Origin: a bacterium
GTDB lineage: Bacteria > Cyanobacteriota > Vampirovibrionia > Gastranaerophilales > Gastranaerophilaceae
Reading direction: 5' to 3'
Length of the DNA stretch: 64,000 bases
NCBI GenBank assembly: GCA_017652265.1
Contig: JAGCBH010000037.1
Coordinates: forward strand, 24,236 to 88,235
The notes below the pieces were generated by a model. That model made no database searches. It was not told where the DNA came from and saw nothing but the letters and a program-made list of their open reading frames with translations. This document shows, in pieces, positions 15,597 to 25,577 of the stretch. How positions within the stretch are numbered: position 1 is the stretch's first letter; each line of letters starts with the position of its first letter. A program made the position numbers and the translations under genes.

Positions 15597-18107
15597 TTAT
15601 TTTTCCGCAACTTTTACTTTTGCTCTTGTTTTTTTAGGTTTTTCCGCTTTTTCAAAAGTAATTTTGTCGTCAACAAGCAGCATTTTAATAGTGTCGCCTG
15701 CCGAATATTTACCGGAAAGAATTTCTTCTGCAAGAGCATCTTCAATTTTACGCTGAATTAATCTTCTCAGCGGTCTTGCACCATAGGCTTCAGAGTATCC
15801 GTCTTTTGCAAGAAAATCTTTAACTTCATCGGTTACTTCAACAGAAAGTTCACGTTCCGATAAGCGTTTAAACAAATCTTTGAGCATTAAATCAACAATC
15901 TGTCTGATTTCTTCTTTAGAAAGATGTGAGAATACGATTGTTTCATCAATTCTGTTCAAAAATTCAGGTCTGAACGCTTTCTTCATTTCTTCGGAAACCG
16001 TTTCTTTAAGTTTCTCATACTTATCTTTAGACTCATCGCCGCCAACAGAGAAGCCTAATTTTGAAGTATTTGTAATCATACTTGCACCTACGTTAGATGT
16101 CATTATAATTACAGTATTTTTGAAGTTTACATGACGGCCTTTTGCATCCGTTAAACGTCCGTCATCCAATATTTGCAACATGATGTTGAATACATCAGGG
16201 TGAGCTTTTTCAATTTCGTCAAAAAGTATAACAGAATAAGGTTTTTTACGAACCAATTCCGTCAAGTGGCCGCCGTCATCATAACCGACATATCCCGGAG
16301 GAGAACCGATTAATTTTGCGGTTGAATGTTTTTCCATAAACTCTGACATGTCAACACGAATCATGTTATCTTCGGAACCGAAAATAGCTTCCGCTAATGC
16401 TTTTGCAAGCTCAGTTTTACCGACACCGGTAGGTCCTGAGAAAATGAAACTTCCTATCGGTCTGTTCGGACTCTTTAAACCTACTCTTGCGCGTCTTATA
16501 GCTTTTGATATAGCAACTACCGCTTCATTTTGACCTATTACTCGGGCGTGAAGAGTTTCTTCAAGGTGAAGTAATCTTTCAGTTTCACCCTCAGTCAATT
16601 TCGTAACAGGAACACCTGTCATCAAAGCAATAACCTGTGCAACATCTTCTTCCATTACGGTTGGTTTATTAGCCGAATGTTCATTTTTATATTGCTGAGA
16701 CATTTCTCTGATTTGTTCTTTCATATCAGCTTCTTCATCACGCAATTGAGATGCTTTTTCAAATTCCTGATTACGAATAGCATCTTCTTTTTCTTTTATA
16801 AGATTTTTTAATTCTTTTTCCAATTCTTTACCTTCCGGTGAAAGCGTTGAAACTTTAAGTCTTACTTTTGAACTTGCCTCATCAATTACATCAATAGCTT
16901 TATCCGGCAGGAATTTATCTGTTATATATTTGCTTGAAAGCTTAACTGCCGCTTCAATCGCCTCATCAGAGATAATCAAATTGTGGTGTTCTTCGTATTT
17001 TGGTTTCAAACCTTTGATAATCTGAATAGATTCATCAATAGTCGGCTCTTCAATAATAACCGTCTGGAATCTTCTTTCCAAAGCTGAATCTTTTTCAACA
17101 TATTTTCTGTATTCATCAAGCGTTGTAGCACCTATAACCTGAATTTCTCCTCTTGAAAGCGCCGGTTTTAAAATGTTTGCAGCATCAATAGCACCTTCTG
17201 CGGCACCTGCACCTATGAGTGTGTGCATTTCATCAATTACAAGAATTACGTTTCCTGCCTGACGAATTTCATCCATGATTTTTTTCAGACGTTCTTCAAA
17301 TTCACCTCTGTATTTAGTACCTGCAACAAGCAAGCCCATATCAAGCTGAATAACTTTTTTGCCATCCAAAATATCAGGAACTTCAGCATTAACAATACGT
17401 GTAGCAAGTCCTTCCGCAACGGCAGTTTTACCTACACCCGGTTCACCTATTAAAACAGGGTTATTTTTTGTACGGCGGGCAAGAATTTGTATGACACGCT
17501 CAATTTCTTTTTCTCGACCGACAACAGGATCTAATCTCAATTCCTGAGCGGCCAAAGTTAAATCGCGGCCAAATTCATCCAAACTTGGAGTTTTTGCCTT
17601 TGGCTGAGATGAACTTGATGAAGCACCTGCAGTCGCCATAGAACTTGAGCCTGAACCTGAATCGGAAGATTTGGTTTCACCAAGCATTTTGACAACATTT
17701 GTTCTTACTTTATTAAGGTCAACACTTAGATTTTCCAAAACTCTTGCGGCAACACCTTCTCCTTCTCTGATTAAACCAAGAAGTAAGTGCTCAGTACCGA
17801 TATAATTGTGACCTAACTGTCTTGCCTCATCCCAGGACAATTCCAAAACTCTTTTTGCGCGTGGGGTAAAAGGTATTTCAACCGCAACAAAACCTGAACC
17901 TCTGCCGATTATTTTTTCAACTTCAGTTCTTGCATCTTTGAGGTTTACCCCCATTGATTTCAATGCTTTTGCCGAAACACCCGTACCTTCGCCAATTAAC
18001 CCTAAAAGGATTTGTTCCGTTCCGACAAAATAAATTCCCAGGCGTCTGGCTTCTTCCTGCGCCAGCATAATAACTTTTATAGCTTTTTCCGTAAAACGTT
18101 CGAACAT
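15597..18107 (-). CDS. clpC: ATP-dependent Clp protease ATPase subunit ClpC
   Basis: An 836-residue Hsp100 unfoldase. The N-terminal Clp_N domain has two repeats (about 1-150), followed by a Ser-rich linker. The first AAA module has Walker A GEPGVGKT, and a UVR-like middle domain ([19 protein letters not shown]) follows. The second AAA module has GPTGVGKT and [19 protein letters not shown], and a small C-terminal domain closes the protein. The UVR motif and order mark ClpC rather than ClpA or ClpB. It unfolds substrates for ClpP, which is encoded at 35010. The promoter is TTGAAA, 17 bases, TATTAT (18140-18168), with AGGAG before the ATG. An HD hydrolase follows after 3 bases. Confidence 0.97.
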   Translation of the reverse strand: MFERFTEKAIKVIMLAQEEARRLGIYFVGTEQILLGLIGEGTGVSAKALKSMGVNLKDARTEVEKIIGRGSGFVAVEIPFTPRAKRVLELSWDEARQLGHNYIGTEHLLLGLIREGEGVAARVLENLSVDLNKVRTNVVKMLGETKSSDSGSGSSSMATAGASSSSSQPKAKTPSLDEFGRDLTLAAQELRLDPVVGREKEIERVIQILARRTKNNPVLIGEPGVGKTAVAEGLATRIVNAEVPDILDGKKVIQLDMGLLVAGTKYRGEFEERLKKIMDEIRQAGNVILVIDEMHTLIGAGAAEGAIDAANILKPALSRGEIQVIGATTLDEYRKYVEKDSALERRFQTVIIEEPTIDESIQIIKGLKPKYEEHHNLIISDEAIEAAVKLSSKYITDKFLPDKAIDVIDEASSKVRLKVSTLSPEGKELEKELKNLIKEKEDAIRNQEFEKASQLRDEEADMKEQIREMSQQYKNEHSANKPTVMEEDVAQVIALMTGVPVTKLTEGETERLLHLEETLHARVIGQNEAVVAISKAIRRARVGLKSPNRPIGSFIFSGPTGVGKTELAKALAEAIFGSEDNMIRVDMSEFMEKHSTAKLIGSPPGYVGYDDGGHLTELVRKKPYSVILFDEIEKAHPDVFNIMLQILDDGRLTDAKGRHVNFKNTVIIMTSNVGASMITNTSKLGFSVGGDESKDKYEKLKETVSEEMKKAFRPEFLNRIDETIVFSHLSKEEIRQIVDLMLKDLFKRLSERELSVEVTDEVKDFLAKDGYSEAYGARPLRRLIQRKIEDALAEEILSGKYSAGDTIKMLLVDDKITFEKAEKPKKTRAKVKVAEK

Positions 18108-18139
18108 ATTTTACTCCTATATATCTCTCTCTTATTTTA

Positions 18140-18168
18140 ATAATACTAGGAAAAAGAAAAAGTTTCAA
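18140..18168 (-). promoter_or_regulatory. Sigma-70-type promoter of clpC
   Basis: TTGAAA at 18163-18168, a 17-base spacer and TATTAT at 18140-18145. A normal leader with AGGAG follows. Confidence 0.65.
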
Positions 18169-18214
18169 TACTTGAAAAGAAAAATACCTCAAAAAGCGGA
18201 CAAAACATATAAAC

Positions 18215-18249
18215 ACAAAAAACTCCACCCTATAGGGAAGAGTTTTTTG
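18215..18249 (-). terminator. Terminator of the 18.3-kb unknown gene
   Basis: AAAAAACTC pairs with GAGTTTTTT around an inner CCCTATAGGG helix, with a T run on the minus strand. Confidence 0.75.
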
Positions 18250-18266
18250 TAATATATCTTGAAAAG

Positions 18267-19247
18267 TTAATCTTCTTTCTTTCCTGCTTTATTTGTCATT
18301 TCATACATTGCTGATTTAACGAAGAATTCGCCATTTGAAGCACTGCGGGCATAAATGTAAACCTCGCCGTCATAATTTTTGAAATATACAAGACAATTTT
18401 CAGGAATGTCTCTTTGAAGCATTTCAGAAGATACCGGTTTTGAGCTATAACCGTTTTCTACTGTAGGGTTAACTTTAACAGCTTTTGCCTTTCCGTCGTC
18501 ATATTCAAATACGTAAATTGCATCTTTAGTATTATTTGGTACGTATAAGTATTTTTTATTGTCCAAAGGATTAGTTATAACAGCACCAAATTTTGCGTTA
18601 CTGCCAGGATAAACCTGTCCCGGATTAAGATTTACTTTTTGTATTACTTGACTGAAATTACCATTGCCAACCGGAACGTTGTTTATATCATATATTCTAC
18701 CGTTCAATGCAGCATTATAAGCAATAGTATCATTGCTGTTGTATCTGACAGTATCAACATCAGCTTCCATAAGTTGTTGTAATGCCCAGTCAGCCATCTT
18801 TATGTGACCTGTTATATTGCTTGGTCCTTCCCAAGATGAAGAACCGTTTTCTCCGGTACCAAGAACTTGACTGAATATACTATCCAGTACGGAGTCATCA
18901 ATATATGTTGTATGCGGATTAACAGGCGGGTTAACCGGAGTTACGGTATCCGTATGGTGAGCGATTGTATCACCGCAAGAATTAATTAGGTAAAAGTTTA
19001 CACCAGATTCAGATGTTGCAATAACAGGACCATCACATCCGCAACCCTTACCGCAAGAAGCAAGGAACGATAAACCTAATGCGCCTAACGCAGCAAAAAA
19101 TAAATTTCTAACTGTACGGGTATTTACATGCCCAAAATTGAGCTCTGGTTCTTTAGGCTCAACAGGAATTGGTGCCGGCTGCGGCTGATTATTATTTCTG
19201 TTTGCTCTGTAAATGTTTTGATAATTTGAAATTGCTGAAACTTTCAT
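18267..19247 (-). CDS. Unknown surface-type protein, paralogue of the adjacent 19.4-kb gene
   Basis: A 326-residue protein of no family I know. It opens MKVSAISNYQNIYR, and an NFGH motif follows near residue 38. A hydrophobic segment ends in a lipobox-like LSFLASC and a Cys-rich patch (GKGCGCDG) near residue 70. A Thr/Pro linker (TDTVTPVNPPVNP) leads to a C-terminal domain of about 200 residues shared with the next gene: GRIYDINNVPVGNGNF, a YLYVPNN...AIYVF block, PENC, and IYARSASNGEFFVKS. Membrane anchoring through the internal segment, with the domain outside, is an inference. It has its own copy of the shared promoter and its own terminator. Confidence 0.8.
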   Translation of the reverse strand: MKVSAISNYQNIYRANRNNNQPQPAPIPVEPKEPELNFGHVNTRTVRNLFFAALGALGLSFLASCGKGCGCDGPVIATSESGVNFYLINSCGDTIAHHTDTVTPVNPPVNPHTTYIDDSVLDSIFSQVLGTGENGSSSWEGPSNITGHIKMADWALQQLMEADVDTVRYNSNDTIAYNAALNGRIYDINNVPVGNGNFSQVIQKVNLNPGQVYPGSNAKFGAVITNPLDNKKYLYVPNNTKDAIYVFEYDDGKAKAVKVNPTVENGYSSKPVSSEMLQRDIPENCLVYFKNYDGEVYIYARSASNGEFFVKSAMYEMTNKAGKKED

Positions 19248-19290
19248 TTAACATATCTCCTATACTTATTTATCTATATGAATTCTATCT

Positions 19291-19353
19291 CATAAATATC
19301 TGTGAAAACATTTTTTTGCTATTTTATATGTTTTTGTTTACAAATATTAACAA
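19291..19353 (-). promoter_or_regulatory. Shared non-canonical promoter (copy G) of the 18.3-kb gene
   Basis: AGCAAAA (19314-19320) and TATTTATG (19291-19298) with the 15-base spacer. Sixteen bases upstream lies TTGTTAA-TAT-TTGTAAA (19337-19353). This 17-mer also occurs, identical, in copy H. Confidence 0.68.
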
Positions 19354-19391
19354 AAAATGAGTGCATAGATTTAAAACCTATGCACTCATCT
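19353..19391 (-). terminator. Terminator of the 19.4-kb unknown gene
   Basis: ATGAGTGCATAG pairs with CTATGCACTCAT around an A/T-rich loop, with a T run on the minus strand. It separates the two paralogous genes into independent transcripts. Confidence 0.85.
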
Positions 19392-19418
19392 TATTATTTT
19401 TATATCAATTTCTGATTT

Positions 19419-20489
19419 TTATTTGTTTTGCATTATAAAATTACCTGATTTAACGAAGAACTGTCCATTTGTAGCACTACGCGCATAAATACGAACATTA
19501 CCGTCTTCATCATCGTATTGTTCACGTTTTATAACAACATTGCAATTTTCAGGAACACCATCAGGTAAACCTCTGCCGGCAGGAGCATATCCGTTTTCCG
19601 GTGTAGGATCAACTTTGGCAGGAACTATAGAAACCTTTTTAAATCCTTTACCCAGTGCCATATCAAATACATAAATTGCTGTTTTATCGTTGTTTGGAAC
19701 GTACAGTGAATATCTTCCGTCAAGCGGATTTTTGATTACTACACCAAAAGGTGCATTACATCCATCAATCATACCTGGTGCTAACTGCAATCTCATCAGT
19801 TCACCCGTAAAATTACCGGGTGCAACAGGATCATTGTTTACGTCATATACCCGACCTGCAATTAAAGAATTTGTTTCAACAAAATTCTCTGCCGGTTTTG
19901 TGGAAAGAACTATTTCCATATTTTGATTCAACGCATAATCAGTTATAACTATACGGCCTGTTATGTTATCAGCACCTTCCCAAAATTCATTTGTAGGATC
20001 GCAAAGAACTTCGTTAATGGCATCAGCAAGTGAATCATCCACAGTTATCGGAGGATTTACAGGTACCTGTATAGAATCTGTAACATGCACAGTGTCAGTT
20101 GTATGAACAATTGTAGTGTCAGTTGTATGAATAACTGTCGTATCATTTGTTATCGGTATATCACCATGTAATGAACTGTGAGATTCTGCTATAACACCCT
20201 CCGGCATTTCCTCTTTGCTGCATTTGGTAAATAAAGCTATAATACATCCCCCGACAACAACCCAAAATATAGGACCGATGGCTTCTTCGTTAGCCATTTC
20301 AATCGCTTCCGGCGATGCATTCATCAGCCCCAATTCCATATCAGCAGGGCTTTCCATTGCAGTTTCATCAACCATTGGTACAAAATCCGCGCTTTTTCCT
20401 GCTCTCAAAGCAAAATTTTCAGCATCACTTTCATAATTAAAACCAACGGCATCAGTACTGCTTGCTTTTTCAACTCTGAAATCACTCAT
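19419..20489 (-). CDS. Unknown membrane-anchored protein, paralogue of the 18.3-kb gene
   Basis: A 356-residue protein with a start backed by AAAGGAG. The first 75 residues are acidic and hydrophilic. One membrane helix follows (IGPIFWVVVGGCIIALFTKC, near 73-92). A linker repeats His-Thr-Thr-Asp units (IHTTDTTIVHTTDTVHVTD) and is followed by PVNPPITV. The C-terminal domain is shared with the gene at 18267: GRVYDVNNDPVAPGNF, PFGVVIKNPLDGRYSLYVPNN, PENC, and IYARSATNGQFFVKS. The order suggests a cytoplasmic N-terminus, one crossing, a flexible stalk and an outside domain; this is inferred. It has its own shared-type promoter and terminator. Confidence 0.8.
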   Translation of the reverse strand: MSDFRVEKASSTDAVGFNYESDAENFALRAGKSADFVPMVDETAMESPADMELGLMNASPEAIEMANEEAIGPIFWVVVGGCIIALFTKCSKEEMPEGVIAESHSSLHGDIPITNDTTVIHTTDTTIVHTTDTVHVTDSIQVPVNPPITVDDSLADAINEVLCDPTNEFWEGADNITGRIVITDYALNQNMEIVLSTKPAENFVETNSLIAGRVYDVNNDPVAPGNFTGELMRLQLAPGMIDGCNAPFGVVIKNPLDGRYSLYVPNNDKTAIYVFDMALGKGFKKVSIVPAKVDPTPENGYAPAGRGLPDGVPENCNVVIKREQYDDEDGNVRIYARSATNGQFFVKSGNFIMQNK

Positions 20490-20535
20490 AATACAACTCC
20501 TTTATTAAAAACGTGCTTATTATTCCTATTAAATA

Positions 20536-20599
20536 TATAAAGTATTTAATGAGTATATAATTGCCATGATTTTAAAATTGGGTTTACAATTGTTTACAA
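20536..20599 (-). promoter_or_regulatory. Shared non-canonical promoter (copy E) of the 19.4-kb gene
   Basis: GGCAATT (20559-20565) and ACTTTATA (20536-20543), 15 bases apart. The direct repeat TTGTAAA-CAA-TTGTAAA lies at 20583-20599, 17 bases upstream. The same 17-mer recurs at 27757-27773. Confidence 0.78.
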
Positions 20600-20710
20600 T
20601 GTTGATTAAGTTTTTTAAATTTTAAATTTTTATTCTTGCAATTCTGTTATGTTAGTCGTAGCATTGAATAACGAGTGTAAACAGAACAATTATATAGGAC
20701 GGATTATGTT

Positions 20711-21583
20711 ATGGCACTAAACTTTCAGGAACTTGTTTTTAACTTGCAAAAATTCTGGGCTGAACAGGGTTGTATAATCCAGCAGCCATATGACATAGAA
20801 AAAGGGGCATCAACGATGAACCCTGCAACTTTTTTGAGAGCACTGGGGCCTGAGCCGTGGAATACCGCAATGATAGAACCTTGCAGACGTCCGACTGATG
20901 CAAGATACGGCGAAAATCCTAACCGTCTGGGACATTATTTTCAGTTTCAGGTTATCTTAAAACCGTCACCTGAAGATGCTCAGGAATTGTATTTAAAAAG
21001 TTTGGAAGCTATGGGAATTGACCTCACTCAGCACGATGTAAGATTTGTTGAAGATAACTGGGAATCTCCTACTCTTGGCGCCGCAGGTGTGGGCTGGGAA
21101 GTTTGGCTTGACGGTATGGAAGTAACTCAGTTTACATACTTTCAGCAAGTCGGCGGTATTGAAGTTAAGCCGGTTGCACTTGAATTAACATACGGATTAG
21201 AACGTATTGCAATGTATCTTCAGAATAAATCTTCTGTTTTTGATATTCAGTGGAATGAAAAACTGAAATACGGTGAAATTTACCTTCAAAATGAAATCGA
21301 ACAGTCTAAATATAATTTTGAAATAAGTGACGCAAAATCTTTATTCACAATGTTTGACCTCTTCCAAAAAGAAGTTGATAACTGTGTAAATGCAAAATTG
21401 GTTTTGCCTGCTTATGATTATGTTTTGAAATGTTCACACACATTCAACCTTTTGGATGCACGCGGAGTTATAAGCAAGGACGAACGTATAAACTTTATAA
21501 ACCGCGTCAGAACAATGGCTTCCGCCGTTGCAAAACTGTATGTTGAACAAAGGGAAGAAATGGGATTCCCGTTGTTGAAATAG
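20711..21583 (+). CDS. glyQ: Glycyl-tRNA synthetase alpha subunit
   Basis: The 290-residue protein matches GlyQ throughout: [36 protein letters not shown] at the start, then [49 protein letters not shown] and [14 protein letters not shown]. It holds the class II catalytic core that activates glycine; the beta subunit (GlyS) binds tRNA. glyS is not adjacent or anywhere in the window. This agrees with the split gene arrangement common in cyanobacteria but differs from the glyQS operon of many other bacteria. A TTGCAA-type promoter lies about 70 bases upstream. Confidence 0.97.
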   Translation: MALNFQELVFNLQKFWAEQGCIIQQPYDIEKGASTMNPATFLRALGPEPWNTAMIEPCRRPTDARYGENPNRLGHYFQFQVILKPSPEDAQELYLKSLEAMGIDLTQHDVRFVEDNWESPTLGAAGVGWEVWLDGMEVTQFTYFQQVGGIEVKPVALELTYGLERIAMYLQNKSSVFDIQWNEKLKYGEIYLQNEIEQSKYNFEISDAKSLFTMFDLFQKEVDNCVNAKLVLPAYDYVLKCSHTFNLLDARGVISKDERINFINRVRTMASAVAKLYVEQREEMGFPLLK

Positions 21584-21684
21584 CAAACTGTTAAGCCGCA
21601 AAATCGTTAAAATATACCAAAAGCGTTTGTACCGGCCGATATAACAGATAAGATTACACTAATAGCGTTTAAAGAAGGATAAAA

Positions 21685-23280
21685 ATGGCAGAAAAATTTA
21701 ATCACGCAACATTTACTAAGAATTTTTTGAAAAAAATCACAAGAATTAAAGCCCCTGATGAAATGCTTGAACAGGCAAAAGGCGGAGGTTTGGAAAAAAC
21801 CCTTAATGCTTGGGATTTGATAATTCTTGGTGTCGGCGCAATTATCGGCTCAGGGATTTTTGCGGTTGTCGGTATTGCAGCTGCGGGAAGCTCAGATGGA
21901 AGTGTTGTCGGAGCAGGCCCGGCACTTATCGTTTCAATGATTATTGCAGCAATTGCATGTGTTTTTTCTGCGGTTTGCTATTGCGAATTTGCAACAATGA
22001 TACCGGTTTCTGGCGGTGCTTATGTCTATACGTTCGCAACTTTGGGTGAATTTATGGCATGGATGGTCGGCTGGGTTTTGATGTTAGAATACGCAGTCGG
22101 TTTTGTCGCAGTTGCATGTGCATGGTCAAACCATTTTGTACAATTTCTGTCCGGATTTGAGGGCGTTTTACCGCATTGGCTTGCTAAACCGCCTGTCTGG
22201 CTTGTTAATGATACAGCATCTGCCATAAAAATTATGCACGATACGGGAATTGATATTTCAACGGTTCCGCATATAGGTGATGTACCGATTTGTATTAATT
22301 TACCCGCAATAATTATGATAATTTTGACGACTTTAATCCTTGTAAAAGGAACAAAAGATATGACAAAAATGACAGGAATAATGGTATTTGTGAAAATGGC
22401 GGTTATCGCACTGTTCGTACTTGCCGGAGCGTTTTACGTAAAACCTGAAAACTGGACACCTTTTGCACCAAACGGTTTTGAAGGAATTTTTGCAGGCGCA
22501 TTTTTGATATTTTTCGCATACATCGGATTTGACGCTATCGCAACGGCGGCCGAAGAATGTAAAAATCCTCAGAAAGATTTGCCGATAGGTATTATCGGAT
22601 CACTAGCAGTAACTACAATAGTTTATGTACTTGTAGCACTTGTTCTGACCGGTATGCAGGCAACCAGCGGAACTGTTATACCTGCTGATTTTCTCAAAGC
22701 TCCTATGGCATTCGTTATGGGGGCTGTCGGAAATAATTGGTTTGCATGGTTGATTTCAATAGGATCTCTTGCAGGTCTGACTTCAGTTTTAATAGTTTTA
22801 TTGATGGCATCAGTCAGAACATTATACGCAATGAGCAGAGATAAATTTATCTCTCAAAAGTTCCTGACACTTCATCCGAAATTCAAAACACCGCACGTTT
22901 TAACGTGGACTGTTTGTATTTTATCAATACTTTCGTTGTTCATAATGGATATAAATGTTGCGGCAGAACTTTGCAACTTCGGAACCTTTACATCATTCAT
23001 CGTTGTTTGTATCGCCATTTTGATTTTGAGAAAAACAGAACCTGACAGAGAAAGACCTTTCAAAGTTCCGTTCTGCCCATGGTTCCCGATACTTGGCGTT
23101 TTAATTTGCGGCGGACTTATGGTTTATAAATTCCAAAACACAACAAACGCAGTACTTTTATTCCCGCTTTGGCTGGGTATTGGTGCTTTAATATATTTAT
23201 ATTATGGTTTTATAAGAAACCGTGATTACGAAAATGATATACACAGAGAAAAAGTTCATAACAAAGGAAATAATAAATAA
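21685..23280 (+). CDS. APC-family amino acid permease (first of a tandem pair)
   Basis: A 531-residue transporter with about 12-13 membrane helices. The first helix carries the APC signature IILGVGAIIGSGIFAVVG, followed by the PVSGGAYVYTFATLGEFMAWMVGWVLMLEYAVG block. The FAYIGFDAIATAAEECKNPQKDLPIGI region is typical of cationic amino acid transporter (CAT/YfnA-like) members. GAAGGATAAAA precedes the ATG. The next gene begins at the base after the stop and encodes a close paralogue, so this is a tandem duplication in one operon. The exact amino acid carried is not decided by sequence. Confidence 0.93.
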   Translation: MAEKFNHATFTKNFLKKITRIKAPDEMLEQAKGGGLEKTLNAWDLIILGVGAIIGSGIFAVVGIAAAGSSDGSVVGAGPALIVSMIIAAIACVFSAVCYCEFATMIPVSGGAYVYTFATLGEFMAWMVGWVLMLEYAVGFVAVACAWSNHFVQFLSGFEGVLPHWLAKPPVWLVNDTASAIKIMHDTGIDISTVPHIGDVPICINLPAIIMIILTTLILVKGTKDMTKMTGIMVFVKMAVIALFVLAGAFYVKPENWTPFAPNGFEGIFAGAFLIFFAYIGFDAIATAAEECKNPQKDLPIGIIGSLAVTTIVYVLVALVLTGMQATSGTVIPADFLKAPMAFVMGAVGNNWFAWLISIGSLAGLTSVLIVLLMASVRTLYAMSRDKFISQKFLTLHPKFKTPHVLTWTVCILSILSLFIMDINVAAELCNFGTFTSFIVVCIAILILRKTEPDRERPFKVPFCPWFPILGVLICGGLMVYKFQNTTNAVLLFPLWLGIGALIYLYYGFIRNRDYENDIHREKVHNKGNNK

Positions 23281-24798
23281 ATGGGCATAATTCAAAACTT
23301 ATTAAAAAGAAAATCACCTGACGAATTGATAGCGGTAAGCAAAAAAACCGAACTTAAAAAAGCGTTAAACGTCTTTGATTTAATGATAATCGGTATCGGT
23401 GCAGTTGTCGGAACAGGTATTTTTACAATAATCGGCTCCGCAATAAGAGGCGGTCTTGAGGGTGCCGGAGCAGGCTCAGCTGTTGTTATATCAATGATTT
23501 TGGCAGCAATTGCGTGTGTATTTTCCGCACTTTGCTACAGTGAAATCGCCGCTATGATGCCTGTTGCTGGCAGTGCTTATACCTACACCTATGCAACTAT
23601 GGGTGAATTTATGGCATGGATGGTCGGCTGGATTTTAATGCTTGAATACGCCATAGGAAATATTACCGTTGCAAGCGCATGGACAGGATATTTGGTTCAG
23701 TTTTTAAAGGGATTTAAACATATATTACCTGATTTTATAGTGAATTTCCCGATATGGCTCAGGAATGATTACAGGTCAATCCTTACAATGTGCAGTCAGA
23801 ATAACTTAAATCCGCATGATTATATGCCGTATCTGTTTGATAAAATTCCTATGGCAATTAATTTACCTGCAATATTTATCGTTCTTGTTTTGACACTTTT
23901 GCTCATTAAGGGTGTTAAAGAATCAACACGTTTCGCAACCATTATGGTCGGCGTAAATATGTTTATGATAACTTCGTTCATAATTGTCGGCGCATTTTAT
24001 ATTAAACCTGAAAACTGGACTCCTTTTGCACCAAACGGTTTTGAAGGTGTATTTATGGGCGCATTTTTGATATTCTTCGCATACATCGGATTTGACGCTA
24101 TTTCAACTTGTGCAGAAGAAACAAAAAATCCTCAAAGAGATTTACCTATCGGTATTTTGGGAACACTTATTTTCTGCACAATCCTTTATGTCCTTGTTGC
24201 ACTGGTTTTGACAGGTATTGTACCTTTAAATAATATAAGTACATCTGCACCTATTGCTGCTGCTATGAAATATATCGGTAAAGACTGGTTTGCGGGAATA
24301 ATATCCGTCGGGGCACTTTGCGCTCTAACTTCTGTATTGTTAATTTATCAACTCGGAACAACAAGAATTTTGTACGCAATGAGCCGTGACAGATTTTTAC
24401 CAAAATCTTTCAGAGTAATCCACAGAAAATTCAGAACGCCATACGCTCTTACGTGGCTTGCCGGCATTGTTGTAATCATTTGTTCATTATTTATGGATTT
24501 GAATATATCAGCAGAACTCTGCAACTACGGAACATTCACATCGTTTATAATAATATGCATTGCTGTATTGATTTTGAGAAAAACAGAACCTAACAGAACA
24601 AGACCGTTCAAAGTACCGCTTTGTCCTTTGTTCCCTATACTGGGAATACTGACCTGCAGTGCATTGATGTTTTATTCAATGAAATCATTGAAAACATCTT
24701 CAACATACTTCCCGGCATGGCTATTGATAGGACTTGCAATTTATATGTTCTACGGCTACCGTCAAAAACGTCTTGAAGATCAGGGTAAAAAACAGTAA
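23281..24798 (+). CDS. APC-family amino acid permease (second of a tandem pair)
   Basis: The 505-residue product is aligned end to end with its upstream neighbour. It shares MIIGIGAVVGTGIFTIIGSAIRGG, PVAGSAYTYTYATMGEFMAWMVGWILMLEYAIG, the identical run KPENWTPFAPNGFEG, and FAYIGFDAISTCAEETKNPQRDLPIGI. It has the same 12-13 helix layout. It starts immediately after the first permease stop, with an AAGGAAAT site inside that gene's end, so translation is coupled. Differences in helix 1 (GSGIF versus GTGIF) and in the outer loops suggest a different substrate preference, not loss of function. Confidence 0.93.
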   Translation: MGIIQNLLKRKSPDELIAVSKKTELKKALNVFDLMIIGIGAVVGTGIFTIIGSAIRGGLEGAGAGSAVVISMILAAIACVFSALCYSEIAAMMPVAGSAYTYTYATMGEFMAWMVGWILMLEYAIGNITVASAWTGYLVQFLKGFKHILPDFIVNFPIWLRNDYRSILTMCSQNNLNPHDYMPYLFDKIPMAINLPAIFIVLVLTLLLIKGVKESTRFATIMVGVNMFMITSFIIVGAFYIKPENWTPFAPNGFEGVFMGAFLIFFAYIGFDAISTCAEETKNPQRDLPIGILGTLIFCTILYVLVALVLTGIVPLNNISTSAPIAAAMKYIGKDWFAGIISVGALCALTSVLLIYQLGTTRILYAMSRDRFLPKSFRVIHRKFRTPYALTWLAGIVVIICSLFMDLNISAELCNYGTFTSFIIICIAVLILRKTEPNRTRPFKVPLCPLFPILGILTCSALMFYSMKSLKTSSTYFPAWLLIGLAIYMFYGYRQKRLEDQGKKQ

Positions 24799-24877
24799 AT
24801 TTACCGTTTGTGAATAATGTTTATAATTCCCTGATAGTGGAAATTTTAACACACCAAAAATCAATTTCAAATAAACA

Positions 24878-24912
24878 TTATCAGCGCAAAAGATAAACCC
24901 TTGCGCTGATAA
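24878..24912. terminator. Hairpin between converging genes
   Basis: TTATCAGCGCAA pairs with TTGCGCTGATAA, a strong 12-base-pair stem. T runs are weak on the minus side and absent on the plus side, so efficiency is uncertain. Confidence 0.6.
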
Positions 24913-24936
24913 AAAACTTAAAAAGTATATTTTATA

Positions 24937-25458
24937 TTACAGTCCGCTTGGCCTGTTGTAATCATAATCGGTAAAAATATTGCTGCCTCTTACTGCCCAG
25001 AAACCGCCATAAACAGGTGGGGTGTCGGAAGAAGCTTTAAACCCATGCGGTATATTTATGTATGTGACATCATCGTCATCCTGTACTACGCTATTGAAAC
25101 CGTAACCATCCTGATGCCCCAAAAGAACTGTATCCTTGCCTCCGCCTTCAACATTTACTTCACATTCCAGGCAGTTAAACATTGCTATTTGATCATCTTT
25201 TTCGGAACCCTGCACATCAATTAGGTAACCATCTCTAACTATCGTTACACCTTTTTCATCCATATAAACTATTCCGTTTGACCATTGCTCATCAGCACTA
25301 AATTTTAGAATAGTTCCATTTTTAAGTGTTGCAGTATACCTATTATCTTCTGCATCAAAAACCGGCTCCGAAGCTAAGCTTGCCTTATTCAACGCAACAG
25401 AACCGCAGAATGTGTATTGTTGTTGTATCATCAATTGATTTAACGGATTTACGCTCAT
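24937..25458 (-). CDS. Unknown acidic protein with a short N-terminal Phe-Cys-Gly motif
   Basis: A 173-residue protein that I cannot place, with a strong AAGGAGG start signal. It lacks a classical signal peptide; the N-terminus is MSVNPLNQLMIQQQYTFCGSV, similar in style to the Phe-Gly openings of other unknowns here. The middle is predicted beta-rich. The segment GSEKDDQIAMFNCLECEVNVEGGGKDTVLLGHQDG loosely recalls Asp/Gly-rich calcium-binding beta-roll repeats, but only one or two turns are visible, so that is weak. It has its own shared-type promoter (copy H). Confidence 0.75.
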   Translation of the reverse strand: MSVNPLNQLMIQQQYTFCGSVALNKASLASEPVFDAEDNRYTATLKNGTILKFSADEQWSNGIVYMDEKGVTIVRDGYLIDVQGSEKDDQIAMFNCLECEVNVEGGGKDTVLLGHQDGYGFNSVVQDDDDVTYINIPHGFKASSDTPPVYGGFWAVRGSNIFTDYDYNRPSGL

Positions 25459-25513
25459 ATTAATCCTCCTTATATTTTTATTTCCTAAATAGCAAATTTT
25501 TCCTCGTTATATA

Positions 25514-25577
25514 CATAAAAGATTTTTTAGGAGCGAAATTGATATCTTTCTGATTTGTATTTTACAAATATTAACAA
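25514..25577 (-). promoter_or_regulatory. Shared non-canonical promoter (copy H) of the 24.9-kb gene
   Basis: ATCAATT (25537-25543) and CTTTTATG (25514-25521), 15 bases apart. TTGTTAA-TAT-TTGTAAA (25561-25577) lies 17 bases upstream, identical to copy G over 17 bases. Confidence 0.68.

Noticed and set aside
21685..24798. Tandem permeases as a frameshifted single gene or assembly duplication.
   Set aside because: The two sequences are clearly diverged throughout and each has a full set of helices, so this is an old duplication with two intact genes.
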